A DNA stretch of 64,000 nt from Prorocentrum cordatum. Its lineage: Eukaryota > Sar > Dinophyceae > Prorocentrales > Prorocentraceae. Made by a program: the position numbers and the translations under genes. Within the stretch, counting starts at the first letter, position 1, and every line of letters begins with the position of its first letter. Positions 21,700 to 32,974 of the stretch are shown piece by piece. The notes under the pieces are model-generated. The model was given only the letters and a program-made list of their open reading frames with translations, had not been told where the DNA came from and searched no databases. Location of the stretch: NCBI GenBank assembly GCA_963575745.1, contig CAUYUJ010009458.1:140001-204000 (forward strand), read 5' to 3'.

Positions 21700-22830
21700 G
21701 CAGGCGGCAATTCTCCTCCTTGTACCAGCGGCTGGGGGTGGGACTATTTCCAACATGTGGTCGCAGCGCAAAGGATGCGGAACATTTGCGCGGAACGATC
21801 GGCTCCTCATGAATCATTCGTGCGGGTACCGTTGCGCCAGGAAGGTCAAGCCCCATGTTCCGAAGTCGGGAAAAGGGCAGAGCGGCAACCAGCAGCACAG
21901 CAGTGACGCTAGCCCCAGCTCCGACGACAACGGGGCGCTCTTCATAAAGACCGAGGCCCAGGCGGGCAGCCCTGTCTTCACAGCTGCCGCAGGCCGAGCG
22001 CTCCAAGGTGGCAGCGTCGACCTCGATCGTAGTGCCTGCAAAAGGAAAGGCGGAGGCGGTCGAGAGATCATTCAGCTTGTCGAGCGGCGCCGGCCACAAG
22101 CACATCCGGGCGGTCGCAGCGCCGTCCACCTGCAGGGCAGCCCACCGATCGCGGTCGAGGTGGAGAAGGTCGCGGACCAGGCGCTCGCCGAGGCGAAGCA
22201 CACAAAGAAGGCGGCCACGCGGGCTCTCGCGGAGGCGGAGGGTGTCGGCGGCATGGTCAATCCTTCTCAAGATGGGCCGCAACCGGGGTTCAGGCCGCCT
22301 GGGGCGAGGATCTGTTCTCGTGCTTGGATCAGCTCGAGTGCGAGTAGAAAAGGAGGAAGGAACTGCAGCACGTCTTAGAGGCTTTCGTGAAGGTCAGGAA
22401 CGAGCTCCCGTGCAACGAGGTTATCATGTCCAGGATGCTGAGCCAGGCGGCGTCAGCCAGGAAGAGTGTCAACGATCGCCTGGTCAAGAAACGCAATGTG
22501 AAGGAGGATGGTGCTGCAGTCGCCGGAACTTACAGAAAGTGCGGCAGCCGCGGCGGCAGCAGCAAAAGCGGCGCCTGCAGTGGAGCGACGACAGCAGAGC
22601 AACGCATCTGCCCAGGAGGCGGAGGTTTTGTTGCAATCTCGCGGCGCAGAGGGCGGCGATGGAGGCCCAGTCGGCAGAGCAGGGCAAGCCCATGAGCAAA
22701 GGCAAGGGCGTGTCCAACCCCAAGGGCAAGGTTGCGAATGGCAAGGCTGATGCCGCCGCTGCCACCAAACATGATGAGCTGCGACTAGGTTCCGCTGGGG
22801 AGGAGCCCGAGGGTGTCGGCAGCGGTGCCG
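21700..22830 (+). pseudogene. Decayed coding region of unknown function
   Basis: Protein-like stretches occur one after another but in different frames. About 21845-22060 reads KSGKGQSGNQQHSS through SPVFTAAAGRALQGG. At 22285-22512 there is WGEDLFSCLDQLECE, an in-frame TAG (22345-22347), then KRRKELQHVLEAFVKVRNEL and MSRMLSQAASARKSVNDRLV. The next frame continues with an Ala-rich helix-like segment and VERRQQSNASAQEAEVLLQS to about 22660. A third frame then gives EQGKPMSKGKGVSNPKGKVANG. The frame changes and the stop suggest an old protein gene or retroelement ORF with indels; introns are an alternative. The composition suggests coiled coil and a basic tail. I do not recognise the family. Confidence 0.4.
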
Positions 22831-25180
22831 GCGCTGTCCGCGGCCCGTGCTTCGTCGCGGGCGTCGCGGCCATTGGACGAGTCGTCAGCTCTTGGCGCCC
22901 AAGAGTTACACGTACGATTACATTGGGGTATGTGCGGCTCACATCGGACAGTCTCATGCCAAATTGTGGCGGCCATGTTTCCCCCCCCAATCGTGTGAGG
23001 TCCAAGAGGAAGAACCTTCCTGCAGCAATGAAGAATCGCTTCACTGAGGGCCGGCGATTGCCGCATAATTATCCACAACGATGCGTCTTCGAGCTGCTGG
23101 ACAACCACATCTTGATATATTCCAGCAAGTGGTAGTGCACATGAGAGGGCACAGTTTGGTTATGATAGTTTCGCGGCCGCCCGAGCATTGCCGTGCCGAG
23201 AATGTACCGCGCTCCCAGAAGCTTGGGGCCCATGCTCAATTCCTGTCAGTTGCCTTGGATTGTGGCTGGGGGGGTCAACGTTAAGGCGTCGCCCATGTTG
23301 CGTTCCAATCTCGTTTCCAAACTTCACGGAGACCCGTCCTTCCTGAAAGCCAACATCGCGCTCACATGCGATATTTCGACGGAGGGGTCCGTCACCGACA
23401 GCGCCATCTGCAGCGCAGCCGCTTCCCCTCGCGCCAGCGGTGACGCACGGGGAGGGCCGCGAGTTCTTTGGGAAACAGTTGTTGGCATTCAGGTTCAGCT
23501 TCGCTCATCGGGCGCCCGACTGCCCGCGCGATGACTGCAGGCACTTCGCCCGTTGCCCCGGCCCGCGCTACCTGGGCCTTTTGCCGCCGGAGGGGTCGCA
23601 GCCCAGCCGCGCGCGCGAGGGGCGGCGCGATTAAAATGGGCGCGCGTCGTCTCACCAGGGGGGGCCGCTTCTGATGCGATTTGGGTGGCGAATTCAAAGC
23701 TGAGGGCGTCGAGTGCGACGCCGCTGGCGTTGGGGGCTCCGAAGGGCTCGGCGCGGACCTTTGGGGCGCGGCCCCCGCGGGGGCCGCGAGGGCCGCCGTC
23801 TCGGCGCTTTCGGGATCGAGGAAGACGAGTCGGCGGGGCCAGCGGGGCCAGCGGGTGGGCCCGCTGGAAGTCGGCGTGCTTTTGGCGACAGGGGCGAGGC
23901 GGTTAATTCGGAGTTGGGCATCTGGCGCTGCGTCTGGCTGCCGCGTCCTCTCGGGAAAAACCAAGCCGAATGAAGCCGGCCTCGACTAGCCCTCATTTGG
24001 GTTTTCATCCGCCCCAAGCCCCGCAGGTTAGCGGCGCAGAGGGCGCGAGTCTCGGGGCGAATCTGGGCCCCGAAGGCGTCGAGTTCTAGGTTTGCTTGGC
24101 CGCCGGGGCCAGGCGTCGCGCCAGCCAGCGGGCCTTCCCCGCGCACTTTTCATTTCCCCACGGATTAGTAACCAGCAGTCGGCGCGCGCTTGGTCCGCGC
24201 GCGCGCCGCGGGGGCGACGCGTCGAAACCTCATTGCGCGAGCATCGCGGCATCCAGGATCTCTCTGGAGTCAGTCGTTGCGTTGGTGCCACTTCAATGTT
24301 TCGCGAGTGCGGGTCCGAGTCGCGATGCGGCGGCGACTTGTCGGCCGAGGGTGCGCTTCCGCGCGGGCTAATTAGGCCGGCGTCGCGTTCGGGCCGGCGG
24401 CGAACGGCGGCGCGGGCATCTTCTGGGCGGATTCGGCTTGACGGTAGAATGCCCCGTTGGTGGCGCGCTGGTTTCAGGGGGCCACGTCGGCTGGCAACGA
24501 AGAGATCGACCGCGACGCACGCCGCCAATGCTGAGAAGGCAGCGGGGTGATGTCAACGGAATTCATCATCGGCCATTCCATTGCGTGAGTTCGGTGCCTG
24601 AGCGGTGGAGACAGCGCCCGCGCCGGCCGAACTCCGCATATTCATCGTGGACGAGACCGCTGTTCAGTTTTAGGTTCAAGCCGAGGATCGCGCATTTGCG
24701 CGCCCGAAGGATATTGAGGTCAAGGGTGGGAAGTGGGCGAATCAGCGCTCGCTTGGCCCCCGCGAGGGCGCAGCTGGAAATTTCGCCAGCCATCGCGGGC
24801 GAGCGGGCCCGCCAGGCAGCGTGTTCCGTGAGGGCCAGAACGGGTCAAGGCGCCGATCAGATCAACACAGTGGGTTCTGAATCCCAGCCCCAATTCCGAA
24901 CCAATTGTCGGAGTCATGCGCGTTGATCGATAGAGGAGGCTGCGCGGCCCTGCCAGGTCGTGACCGCGCTGGGGCGGCTGCTTCCGCGGAGGACGGAGGC
25001 GACCAGGTCATCGGGTTGCTGGCCATGTTCGCGCGTGCGCGGTCGCTTGTTCGCAAGCCCGTCGCGGCCGAGTGGGGCGACCGCTCTGCAGCGCGCTGGG
25101 GCGCGGCAGCGCGCGGCAACATTGCCCTCGCAGAGGCGCTCGTCAGAGCGCTGCAGTGAGGGGTCGGACATTCGCTGCGC
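22831..25180. other. Unassigned region, strongly GC-rich at 23630-24900
   Basis: 22831-23430 is closer to average composition. The rest is rich in GCGGCGCG and GGGCCCGC, and many overlapping frames are open on both strands purely by composition. No conserved domain, RNA gene or repeat copy was recognised. Confidence 0.35.
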
Positions 25181-25185
25181 ATATA

Positions 25186-25455
25186 TAGCAGGCATAACAC
25201 TTGGCCGCCCCAAGGGGGAGCCAACAGTGGTGTAGTATGGGGCCATTCGCTTCCAGATTGGGGTGGCGACTCAAACGGTTCGCCCGTTTCGGCGCCTCGG
25301 ACGCATCCTTTTGAGAGCCCCATGATCATTGTCACGCAGCAGGCATGGTATTTGGACACCCCCAAGGGGGGCCGCCAGAGGGTGCGTCACGGGCCTGTTT
25401 GCGTCCAGTTTGTGGGGGCGTCTCAGACGATTCGTTTGTATCGGCGCTTCGGAGC
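25186..25455. repeat. Tandem pair of a 150-bp dispersed repeat
   Basis: Copy 1 starts at TAGCAGGCATAACACTTGG and copy 2 at GCAGGCATGGTATTTGG (25338). Each continues with CCCCAAGGGGG, a CAG(A/T)TTGTGGGG-like block, TCTCAGACG or CTCAAACG, then TTTCGGCGCCTCGG or TATCGGCGCTTCGG. The reverse complement of the unit makes up 32975-33345. Confidence 0.7.
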
Positions 25456-25469
25456 CATCTCTTATACAC

Positions 25470-25978
25470 GGGGGGTACTATAGTTTTGACCATAAGACGT
25501 CATGCTGTCGACGCCCCCTGCCCCCCCGTAGAATCTTAGCGACATGTTTTGGGTCGGGCGGCGGTTCGACTCCGATGGGCTCTCACCCTGTAAGAATATA
25601 TTAATATATATTTTAAACAGGGTGATAATTACTCCGTCCCATTTACAAGATGGCCGGAAAACACTCCGACTTGAACCCATTCACAGTAAACCACTCCGCT
25701 TGGGTCACGTTTGATCGTCCGTGTCATCATCCCCATCGACCCTGTCCTTATCATGCCAACGCGATGTTTCATTGTATTCCTTGTTGCATTGATGCTGTGA
25801 GACCCTGGGCATCCTTCTCCAATGCGGTCGCTCTCGGTTCACTGGTTGGCCGTCCCAGAGGGCCCACAAAGGCTCGCGAATCCGCATCAAGGCACCTTTG
25901 CATCCTGATCGGTCCTCCGCGGCACGCGTGACCAGCGAGGCCATTCTCATCTTATGGTCAAAAACTTTAGTACCCCCG
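25470..25978. mobile_element. Non-autonomous element with 27-bp terminal inverted repeats
   Basis: The left end GGGGGTACTATAGTTTTGAC then CATAAGA is matched at the right by TCTTATGGTCAAAAACTTT then AGTACCCCC. The inverted repeats are about 27 bp with few differences. The interior, about 510 bp overall, has an AT-rich stretch (25595-25620) and no coding frame. Target-site duplication is unclear. Only one copy is in the window. Confidence 0.75.
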
Positions 25979-27369
25979 AAGTAAGAGTACCATGGTCACC
26001 GCGCTGTAGCCGGGATGGTCTAAGATTTGTTGCGCGCGCCAGTTTGCGACCAGATCGTGGGGCCTCTCCCGGGGAAGCGCCGGCCCAGGCGCCCCCGACC
26101 CCTCCCGCTCCAGAGCCCCAAGGCCACCCCGACGCAGCAGTCGGGGGGCCGCCATGGAGCGCTCAGTCGCCGCGGGCAAGGATCCACTCAGGCACTCGAA
26201 GACGGGGGCGCCAGGAAATAAAATGCCGGGCCCTGGCGAGGGCCCCCGCGAGGCCCAAGGTTGCCGCCGCCGACCGTCGCGACGTTCGACCGGGGGGGGG
26301 GGTCTGGGATCGGGGCGGCGCCGGGATCCTCTCCGGGGCGCCCCCTGCCGGACTGCTGCGCCCCCCCGCTGGTGCCGCCCGCGGGAGGTTGCCAAACGTG
26401 TTCCCCTCCCACAGGCACCCCCAGTCTGCCGCCCCGTCGAGGGGCCCCCGCAGGGCCCTCTGGGCCCCGCGGCGGGCGGGCGGGCCCCGGAGTCGATTGC
26501 GGTGAGTCTTCGCGGAATAACTCCCGAGAAGACATGGGGCAAGGGAGACGAGCGCGGCGGCGGCTGGAGTAAGAAGCGACCGAGGTCGTCGCGAGCCGCG
26601 GCGACACCTGCGCGACCGAGCGATCAGCGCTGAGGTGCCCCGCGGGCCCTTCGGATGAATTAGGGGGCCATGCGGCGCGCGGGCCCACGCCCCCGCAGCG
26701 GGAGTGCGCTTCGCGCGGGAAGTGAGCGCTGGAATGTTACTTCTTTTTTTTTGGCCGGCGTTCCCGAGCGCGGCGCGCCGAGAGCAGGCGCCTGAGGGCC
26801 CGGCTGCCCCGGCGCCCGACGCGGGGGGGTGTGGGGGGGTCGATGCAATTCGCTCTTCTCCGCGTCAGATTAGCGCCCGTCGGCCCGCCGCTGCGGGAGT
26901 TTAGCGCAAGCAACGCGTGCGCATCAAATGAGGCGATCGGCGAACCTGGCTTAGGAGCGGGGGCTGCGCCCTTGTATGCGGAGAAAGTGCGCGCCTGCGC
27001 GCGTGGGCGCATCGCCGCCATGTTCCCAATCAACATGAAAGGGACATGATGAACAAGGTCTTCTCGAAGAGACCCCCTGAGCCAGGATCAGATGCAGAAG
27101 ACGCATGACATCGGTTGGGCTGCTTTGCTGGTCGCGTAGAACGCCTGACAAGACCACAACACAAACGCCTACTACGAGGGCTCACCCGACCCATCTCGGG
27201 AAAGGAGAATTGTTTCAAAAGGGTCCGGCGATAATTTGGGTCCGTGCTCTCCCCTCCCCCCCCGAAGAGTTTGATTTTGTCGGGCGCGCTGGTCTGAGGG
27301 GAGGTGCGCTGTGCTGGTGCGCACTGCTATGCGTGGGGTTGCCCAAAACCTCCCCCCCCTCGATCGGGA
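25979..27369. other. Unassigned GC-rich region
   Basis: Open frames overlap in several registers between 25979 and 26900 because of composition. Nothing domain-like was seen. Confidence 0.3.
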
Positions 27370-27755
27370 GCCTTGAGACGGGGGTCAATGCAAACGGGGG
27401 TCAGCCTGAGCGTTGGATTTTGAAGGATCTTGCAAGGCGAGGAGCGCACAGACCCCGGTCAACGCGCAGGATCCCGCAGGAGTATGTCAGGATCTTGCAG
27501 GATCTTGCAAGGCCTGAGTGACCCGGGTTTGCATTGACCCAGGTCAGTGTGTTTCTCTCTCCCCCCCGCGGATATCCCAACCGAAAAATCATCGGACGGG
27601 GCTAGGACGAGGATAGATCCGTGTAGATCCGTTCCACAGCGTTCCGGGACGCTCCTGAGCAGGCCGCAGCGCCCGAGACAACCTCCAAAGCCGCCGGATT
27701 TCAGAGATTCCCGATTTATCCTCACCCAGTGTTATCCTCACCTCGGCTTGCCTAG
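27370..27755. repeat. Dispersed repeat, copy 1
   Basis: The blocks GCAAACGGGGGTCAGCC, GGATCTTGCAAGG, GAGCAGGCCGCAGCGCC and AGCCGCCGGATTTCAGAGAT occur in this order and again at 58225-58500 as GCAAGCGGGGGTCAGCC, GGATCTTGCAAGG, GAGCAGGCCGTGGCGCC and AGCCGCCGGGTCTCAGAGAT. The left portion is internally repetitive (CAGGATCTTGCAGGATCTTG). Confidence 0.75.
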
Positions 27756-27994
27756 TAAGATCACAAGGCGAACGATCTCGAGCTGGGCCGCCGCCGTTCC
27801 GGGCGCAGCCCTCCTCGAAGGGCCCGCGGCGTGCGGATGCCCCGATGCCCCAGGGCGTGCACGTGCAGGAAACGGGGAACAGCAGGCGCATCGAGGAGGA
27901 GGCGCCGGGCACCTGTCGCCGAGGAGCGCGAGGAAGGCAAGGGGGCGGACTGGAGGATGGGCGGGACGAGGAGGCGGGGGACGAGGGGTGCGGC
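27756..27994. other. Unassigned spacer
   Basis: GC-rich sequence between the dispersed repeat and the GAG array, with no supported feature. Confidence 0.3.
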
Positions 27995-28660
27995 GGGGGA
28001 AGGAAAAACGAAGGGGAGGATGACGAGGTGGAGGAAGAGGACATCGGGAGAATACGGGAGGACGAGGACGAGGAGGGGGAGGAGGAGGAGGAAAAGGGGG
28101 AGGAGGGGGCGGAGGACGAGGAGGAGGAGGAGGAGGAGGAGGAGGAGGAGGAAAACGGTGATGTGGGGGATGGGCAGGAGGAGGAAGAAGCGGAGGGAGA
28201 AGAGGAGGAGGAGGATCAAGAGGAGAAGGAGGAGGAAAACGGTGAAGTGGAGGATGGGCAGGAGGAGAGGAAGAGGAGGAGGAGGAGGAGGAGGAGGAGG
28301 AGGAGGAGGAGGTGGAAAAGGAGGAGAAACACGGCGAGGTGGAGGATGGGCAGGGGGAGTAGGATCAGGAGGAGGAAGGGGAGGAGGAGGAGGAGGAGGA
28401 GGAGGAGGAGGAGGAGGAAAACGGTGATGTGGAGGATGGGCAGGAGGAGGAATAATAGGAGGAGGAGGAGGAGGTGGAGGAGGAGGAGGAGGAAAAGGAA
28501 CAGGAGGAGGACAACGGCGAGGAAGAGGATGGGCAGGAGGAAGAGGATCAGGAGGAGAAGGAAAAGGTGGAGGAGGAAAAGGAGGAGGAGGAAGAGCAGG
28601 AGGAGAAGGGGGATGAGGATGAGGAGGAGGAAAGGGGGAGGAGGCGAGGGGGGAGGGGGA
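27995..28660. repeat. GAG array with 85-94-bp higher-order unit
   Basis: Inside a GAG-rich tract the landmark GTGGAGGATGGGCAGGAGG, preceded by AACGGTGA or similar, recurs about every 85-94 bp (near 28154, 28239, 28329, 28419 and 28513). The Glu-rich + frame and Leu/Pro-rich minus frames are by-products. Confidence 0.85.
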
Positions 28661-29010
28661 GCAGGAACAGCAGCACGAGGAAGGTGAGGAATCGAAGGAC
28701 TGTTGGGATGCCGCGATCTGGCGCAGTGCCCAGGAATGGAAGGAGAAACAGGCAAGGAGGAGAAAGAGCAGGCCAATAAGAGGCGAAGAACGACGACGGG
28801 AAGTAGGGGGCGGAGAATACGGAGGAGACGGCAACGAGGAGGATGGACAGCAGAAGTATGGGGAGGAACAGGAGGAGTCGGAGGTTGGGGGGTGAGATCG
28901 CAGTGGAACGGAGACCCCCAACCGTGAAATCGTTTCGTTTCGTTCGTGTCGTGCGTGCGGGCGAGGCGAAGCTGCGTGGGCGCGCGAGAGGAATGAACCC
29001 GCCGTTGCTA
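28661..29010. other. Unassigned region
   Basis: Purine-rich at the left, then unique-looking sequence with CGTTTCGTTTCG near 28932. No gene is supported. Confidence 0.3.
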
Positions 29011-29530
29011 GGGCGAAGTCAAGACAAATGATTATCCCCCTCCCGCCCGTCCGGCGGTGGCCCGCGGTGTCCCGTGGTGTCCCGTGGTGTTCGCCGCTGC
29101 CAGGGCGAAGTCAAGACAAATGATTCTCCCTCGCCCGCCCGTCCGTCCGTCCGTCCGGCGGTGGCTCGCGGTGTTCCGCGGTGTCCCGCGGTGTCCCGTG
29201 GTGTCCCGTTGAGTGAGATCGACAGAGGAGATCGATAGATTTGGTGCCCCGAGGTGTCCCGTGGTGTCCAAAAGGAAAGATCGATAGTGAGATCGACAGG
29301 TGTCCCGTGGTGTCCTGTGGTGTCCCGTGGTGTCCCGTTGAGTGAGATCGATAGTGAGATCGAGAGGTGTCCCGCGGTGTCCCGTGGTGACCCGTGGTGG
29401 CCCGTGGTGTCCCGTGGTGTCCCGTTGAGTGAGATCGATAGAGGAGATCGATAGTGAGATCGACAAGTGTCCCGTGGTGTCCCGTGGTGTCCCGTTGAGT
29501 GAGATCGATAGCGAGATCGATTGAGTCAGA
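29011..29530. repeat. GTGTCCCGTGGTGTCCCGTT minisatellite with GAGATCGATAG units
   Basis: The array alternates GTGTCCCGTG blocks with TGAGTGAGATCGATAG blocks. A larger duplication is also visible, since AGTCAAGACAAATGATT occurs at 29018 and 29108, each followed by the same GCCCGTCCG-rich stretch. Confidence 0.9.
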
Positions 29531-29589
29531 TGTTGGTTCCACCCCCTCTCCCCCCCCACAACCTCCCTGTCATCCGAAGGGTGGCCGTA

Positions 29590-30237
29590 TAGGTATGAAC
29601 ATCGGCATGGGGATGTGGACGAGCAGGAGGAAAGGCAGGACGAGGAGCGGGTAAAGGAGCAGGAGGAGGATTCAGAGGAGGATGAGGGTGGAAAGGTGTA
29701 GAGAAACGGGAGTCACGGGAGGAGGGGAAGGACAAGGCGGAGGCAGACGATGGCCATGTTAATGTGTATGATGATGGTGATGGTGACGCCGATGTTACCG
29801 ATGATGAGGACCATGATGTTGATGATGATGGAGTTGATGTCGATGTTGACAATTAGGTTGATGATGTTGATGATGTTGATGGTGGGTTGCGAGTATGATG
29901 GTGTTGGTGCTGATGGTAATGTTTGTGTTTACGATGTTACTTGTCATGGTGAATATGATAAAGCTGCTTGTGGTGTTTGTAAGTATCATGATGGTGATGG
30001 TGATGCTGGTCACGCTCATGATGGTGGTACCGATGTTTGTGGTGATGACGGAGATGATGACGATGATGATGATGATGATGTTTACGATGACGATGATGGT
30101 GATGGCGATGAGGATGGTGACGATGGCGATGACGATGGTGAAGAAGACGATGATGCTGATGATGGTGATGGTGATGTTGATGCTGATGATGGTGGTGATG
30201 ATGATTATGATCATACTCAGCATGATGATGATGATAC

Positions 30238-30296
<59 letters not shown>

Positions 30297-30560
30297 GATG
30301 ATGCTGATAGTGATGGTGATGTCGATGATGCCGATGATGATGATAACGATGATACGATTATGATGTCAATGTCGATGAGGACGATGATGAGGATGATGAT
30401 GGCGATGGCGATGGTGATGGTGATGGTGATGGTGATGGGATTGACGATAGTGGTTTTGATGATGGCGTTGAGGATGATCATGATTATGATGATGACTATG
30501 CTGAATATGTGCTGCTGGTGTTGGTGATGATGGTGGGAGGATGGTGATGATCAAATTCTG
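29590..30560. repeat. Degenerate (GAT)n/(GGTGAT)n array
   Basis: The left 150 bp is purine-rich. From about 29750 GATGATGGTGATG units dominate, with pure (GAT)n at 30236-30297. Long frames on both strands give Asp/Gly, Met/Val or Ile/Thr strings only. Confidence 0.92.
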
Positions 30561-30609
30561 GCTTGCCCTGTAGGAGTCCTAGCTAATCATAAATAATTGG
30601 TCTTTAGGA

Positions 30610-30850
30610 CCCCCCCCCCCTTTTCCAGTGCCCCCCGCACCCTTTTTCCAATAGCACCCCTTCTTTTTCCGGTGGCACTTGTTTGCTTGACCTTGCGTGC
30701 TTGCTCTCGTTTGCTTGCTCTTGCTTGCCCTTGCTTGCTTGCACTTGATCGCTGGCTCTTGCTTGCTTGTTATTGCTCGCTTGCGCTTGCTTGCTTCCGC
30801 TTGCTTGCTTGCGCTTGCTTGAGTTTGTTCCTCCCGTTCTCCTCCCCTCA
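30610..30850. repeat. (CTTGCTTG)n array
   Basis: CTTGCTTGC and GCTCTTGCTTG units follow a short poly-C run. Confidence 0.85.
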
Positions 30851-30929
30851 TAAAAAAAACATGTTGACCAGCATGGACCCCGAACGGTGATTTCGGTGAT
30901 TTCTTGCACTCTAGATGTAAAAGTTAAAT

Positions 30930-31150
30930 GGTAACTGCATGTACAAGCTCTGCGGCGTAATCGATCTGAAGTAAACAAGCTGTGCTGTGTAAGCTGTATG
31001 GTGTGCGCTATGTGGTGAATGCTACGCGGTGCAAGCTCTATGCCGTGTGTGATAAGCGAATGAGTTGAGGCACGCTACATGGTGCAAGCTATGTGCTGTA
31101 AGCCACATGGTGTAAGCCAGTTGGTGCAAGATAAGGGGGGTGAGCAGCGT
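30930..31150. repeat. Degenerate 14-18-bp repeat (GGTGTAAGCTATGTG type)
   Basis: GTGTAAGCTGTATGGTGTG, GGTGCAAGCTATGTGCTG and TAAGCCACATGGTGTAAGCC are reverse-complement relatives of the 13.4-13.8 kb units. Confidence 0.7.
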
Positions 31151-31307
31151 GGTGTTGTCGATACGACGCGGTGCAACGGCTAAGAGCAGTCGATTGCGAA
31201 GGCCTTACGGCCGGTGCCGCCGACCCTGAAGGGAGACGACGACGACGACGATGACGACGATGTGGTGTTGTCGATGCGACGCGGTGCAGCAGCTAAGAAC
31301 AGCCGAT
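31149..31307. repeat. 112-bp-spaced duplication around a GAC microsatellite
   Basis: GTGGTGTTGTCGAT then CGACGCGGTGCA and GCTAAGA occur at 31150 and again at 31262. A short (GACGAC)n run lies between the copies. Confidence 0.8.
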
Positions 31308-31309
31308 CC

Positions 31310-31440
31310 AGTGCAGGCCCAAGAGGCGCCCACGCGGGCCGGCACCACGCAGCAGCGGACTCGCCCAGCTAGCGCACGGGGAACGCCCACGAGTCACCGA
31401 GCGCGTTCCACTACTCGCCAAGTGCCTGCTCGCAAACGTC
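31310..31440. repeat. Fragment of the 67-bp minisatellite family
   Basis: GGCGCCCACGCGGGCC, CCCAGCTAGCGCACGGGG and CGCCCACGAG match landmarks of the 35.2-35.4 kb array, where CCCAGCCAGCGCACGGGG is followed by CGCCCGCGAG. Confidence 0.5.
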
Positions 31441-31511
31441 CGAAAAACACGTGCCTGTTTTGATGTACTTTATCGTAGATCCTCCGGGGGGGATCCATAG
31501 GGGAAATAATA

Positions 31512-31682
31512 TTGACATAAACATAACAACTCGGAGGTCCGCGCGGATTTCTCGGATCCGCGCTGGACCCCCCTGGCGGCGCCTCCGGCGCCGCCCCTGG
31601 CGCGCTCCGCGCGCCAGGGAGGGGGGTCCAGCGCCGATCCGAGAAATCCGCGCGGACCTCCGAGTTTCTATGGTTATGTGAC
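31512..31682. mobile_element. GC-rich fold-back element, copy 1 (best preserved)
   Basis: The whole element is close to one palindrome. ACTCGGAGGTCCGCGCGG and ATTTCTCGGATCCGCGCTGG on the left match CCAGCGCCGATCCGAGAAAT and CCGCGCGGACCTCCGAGT on the right. The stem extends outward to GACATAAACATAAC and GGTTATGTGAC. The centre GGCGGCGCCTCCGGCGCCGCC is itself palindromic. Four more copies are at 33.7, 45.7, 46.9 and 58.6 kb. Confidence 0.88.
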
Positions 31683-31739
31683 TTTTTTGTTTCCCTGATC
31701 CGGGCCATTTGCGAGTAGTCACTTTGCGAGTCGTGGAGC

Positions 31740-31935
31740 GCGCTCGCCTAACGAGGGCCCCCCCGCGGGGCGGGCACCCGGCGAGGGCCCCCGGCGACCC
31801 GCGCGCAGCCTGCGCACCGAGCGCCCACGGGCCCCCCCCTTTCACGGGGCGGGTACTGGGCGGAAGACTGCCGCCGTGCCCCAGGCAGCGCACGGGGCGC
31901 CCGGGAGGCGAAGCCACGCGGCGAAGTCCCAGTCC
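31740..31935. repeat. Second fragment related to the 67-bp family
   Basis: CCCAGGCAGCGCACGGGG followed by CGCCCGGGAGGCGAAGCC parallels the 35.4 kb units. The rest is GC-rich and diverged. Confidence 0.4.
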
Positions 31936-32118
31936 GCTTGGCCAAGTGCCAGGGGCAAGGATGCAGTGGGGGCGCGCATCAATAAGCCATGTGCTTTTTG
32001 TCAGGGGATCCTGGGTTTCTTCGCTCCTCGCGCTGCGCGGTGACTTCCCGCAGCCGTTGAAGGAGCTGCTGCGTTCAGGGTGCTCCAGGTTTCCCCTCAG
32101 GTGCACCTCGCGCACGGG

Positions 32119-32173
32119 TTCTCAGGGTTGGGTTTCTTGCGAGGGTTTCTTGCGGCCGCGCCCACACTGTACC
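32119..32173. repeat. 55-bp dispersed motif
   Basis: TCTCAGGGTTGGGTTTCT followed by GCGAGGGTTTCTTG and a CTGTACCA end matches 53720-53778 with only a few differences. Confidence 0.7.
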
Positions 32174-32392
32174 AGGGGCAACGATAGAGGGGGATAGGCA
32201 TAGGGGGGGATGCATCGATCCCCAATCGCCCATTGATTGCCGATAGGGGCCCGATAGCCCCACCCCGCCCAGGAAGGTGCGGGTTCACGATCGGAAGCCT
32301 ATCGCCGATCTATCGGCGATGTACCGCCGATTCCAGGTCGATGCAACCCCCCCTTATGCCTATCCCCCCCTACTGTTGCCCGTCAAAGTACC
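32168..32392. mobile_element. CGATAGG inverted-repeat element, copy 1
   Basis: The left arm has GGGGCAACGATAGAGGGGG, then ATAGGCATAGGGGGG and TGCATCGATCCCC. The right arm has GTCGATGCAACCCCCCC, then TTATGCCTATCCCCCC and GTTGCCCGTC, its reverse complement. The middle has several short ATCGCCGATCTATCGGCGAT palindromes. A degraded copy of the interior lies at 13940-14095. Confidence 0.75.
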
Positions 32393-32970
32393 CCTGAGAT
32401 CCGACGCTCCAACAAAAATCGGAGCAAATGGTTTTGGGCCGCTTTCGGGCTCCAGGGGCCCTCGCCGGGCTTCGGGAGCGTCAGAAAACGACTGAGGGCG
32501 AAACACCGGCCCCAGAGAAGTGGTCCGGACCTCCGGGGCGAACGCATCGAACAAGTTGGAGCAGCTGCATGTCTGGGATTCAACATTCATGTAAAGGCGC
32601 CCCGGGGAAGGCACTGTCTGTGCACCTCATGTCTTGCCACATCCCGCTGTGAGAGTCTCGCCGCGAGTATCTGGATGCGCGAGCAAGTCCGAGTGGACGA
32701 CGAGTGCGACGACGACGACGACGGCGGCGGCGGCGGCTACGATGGGGAGCCGCGACGACGATGACTAGGAGACAGGCTCTGAGCAGGCCTCCTCTCCTCT
32801 CCTTCCTCTTCCTCCTCGCCGTACTCCCTCCCTTCTCTTCCTTCCTCCCTGCTCTTGCTTCCTGTGCCCTCCCTCCTTCCTTCTCCGTCCTTCCTCCTCC
32901 GTCCTGGCGGCCATCCTTGTCCCTACATCGAAGTGCTCATGGGGCGCCGAATGGGCAGGAGTCGGATGTG
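32393..32970. other. Unassigned region
   Basis: Includes a short CGACGACGACGACGG run near 32697-32730 and a pyrimidine-rich stretch (32780-32910). No gene is supported. Confidence 0.35.
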
Positions 32971-32974
32971 CAGA

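Noticed and set aside
22831-24560. Many long frames in the GC-rich 23-24.5 kb region
   Set aside because: Up to five frames are open at once. Stops are rare because of composition, and no domain-like sequence was seen.
25550-25590. tRNA gene suggested by a GGTTCGACTCC B-box
   Set aside because: The flanking bases do not form a T stem, and no A-box or acceptor pairing was found upstream.
27761-28921. 386-codon Pro/Ser/Leu minus-strand frame
   Set aside because: It is the complement of the GAG array with its 90-bp higher-order unit.
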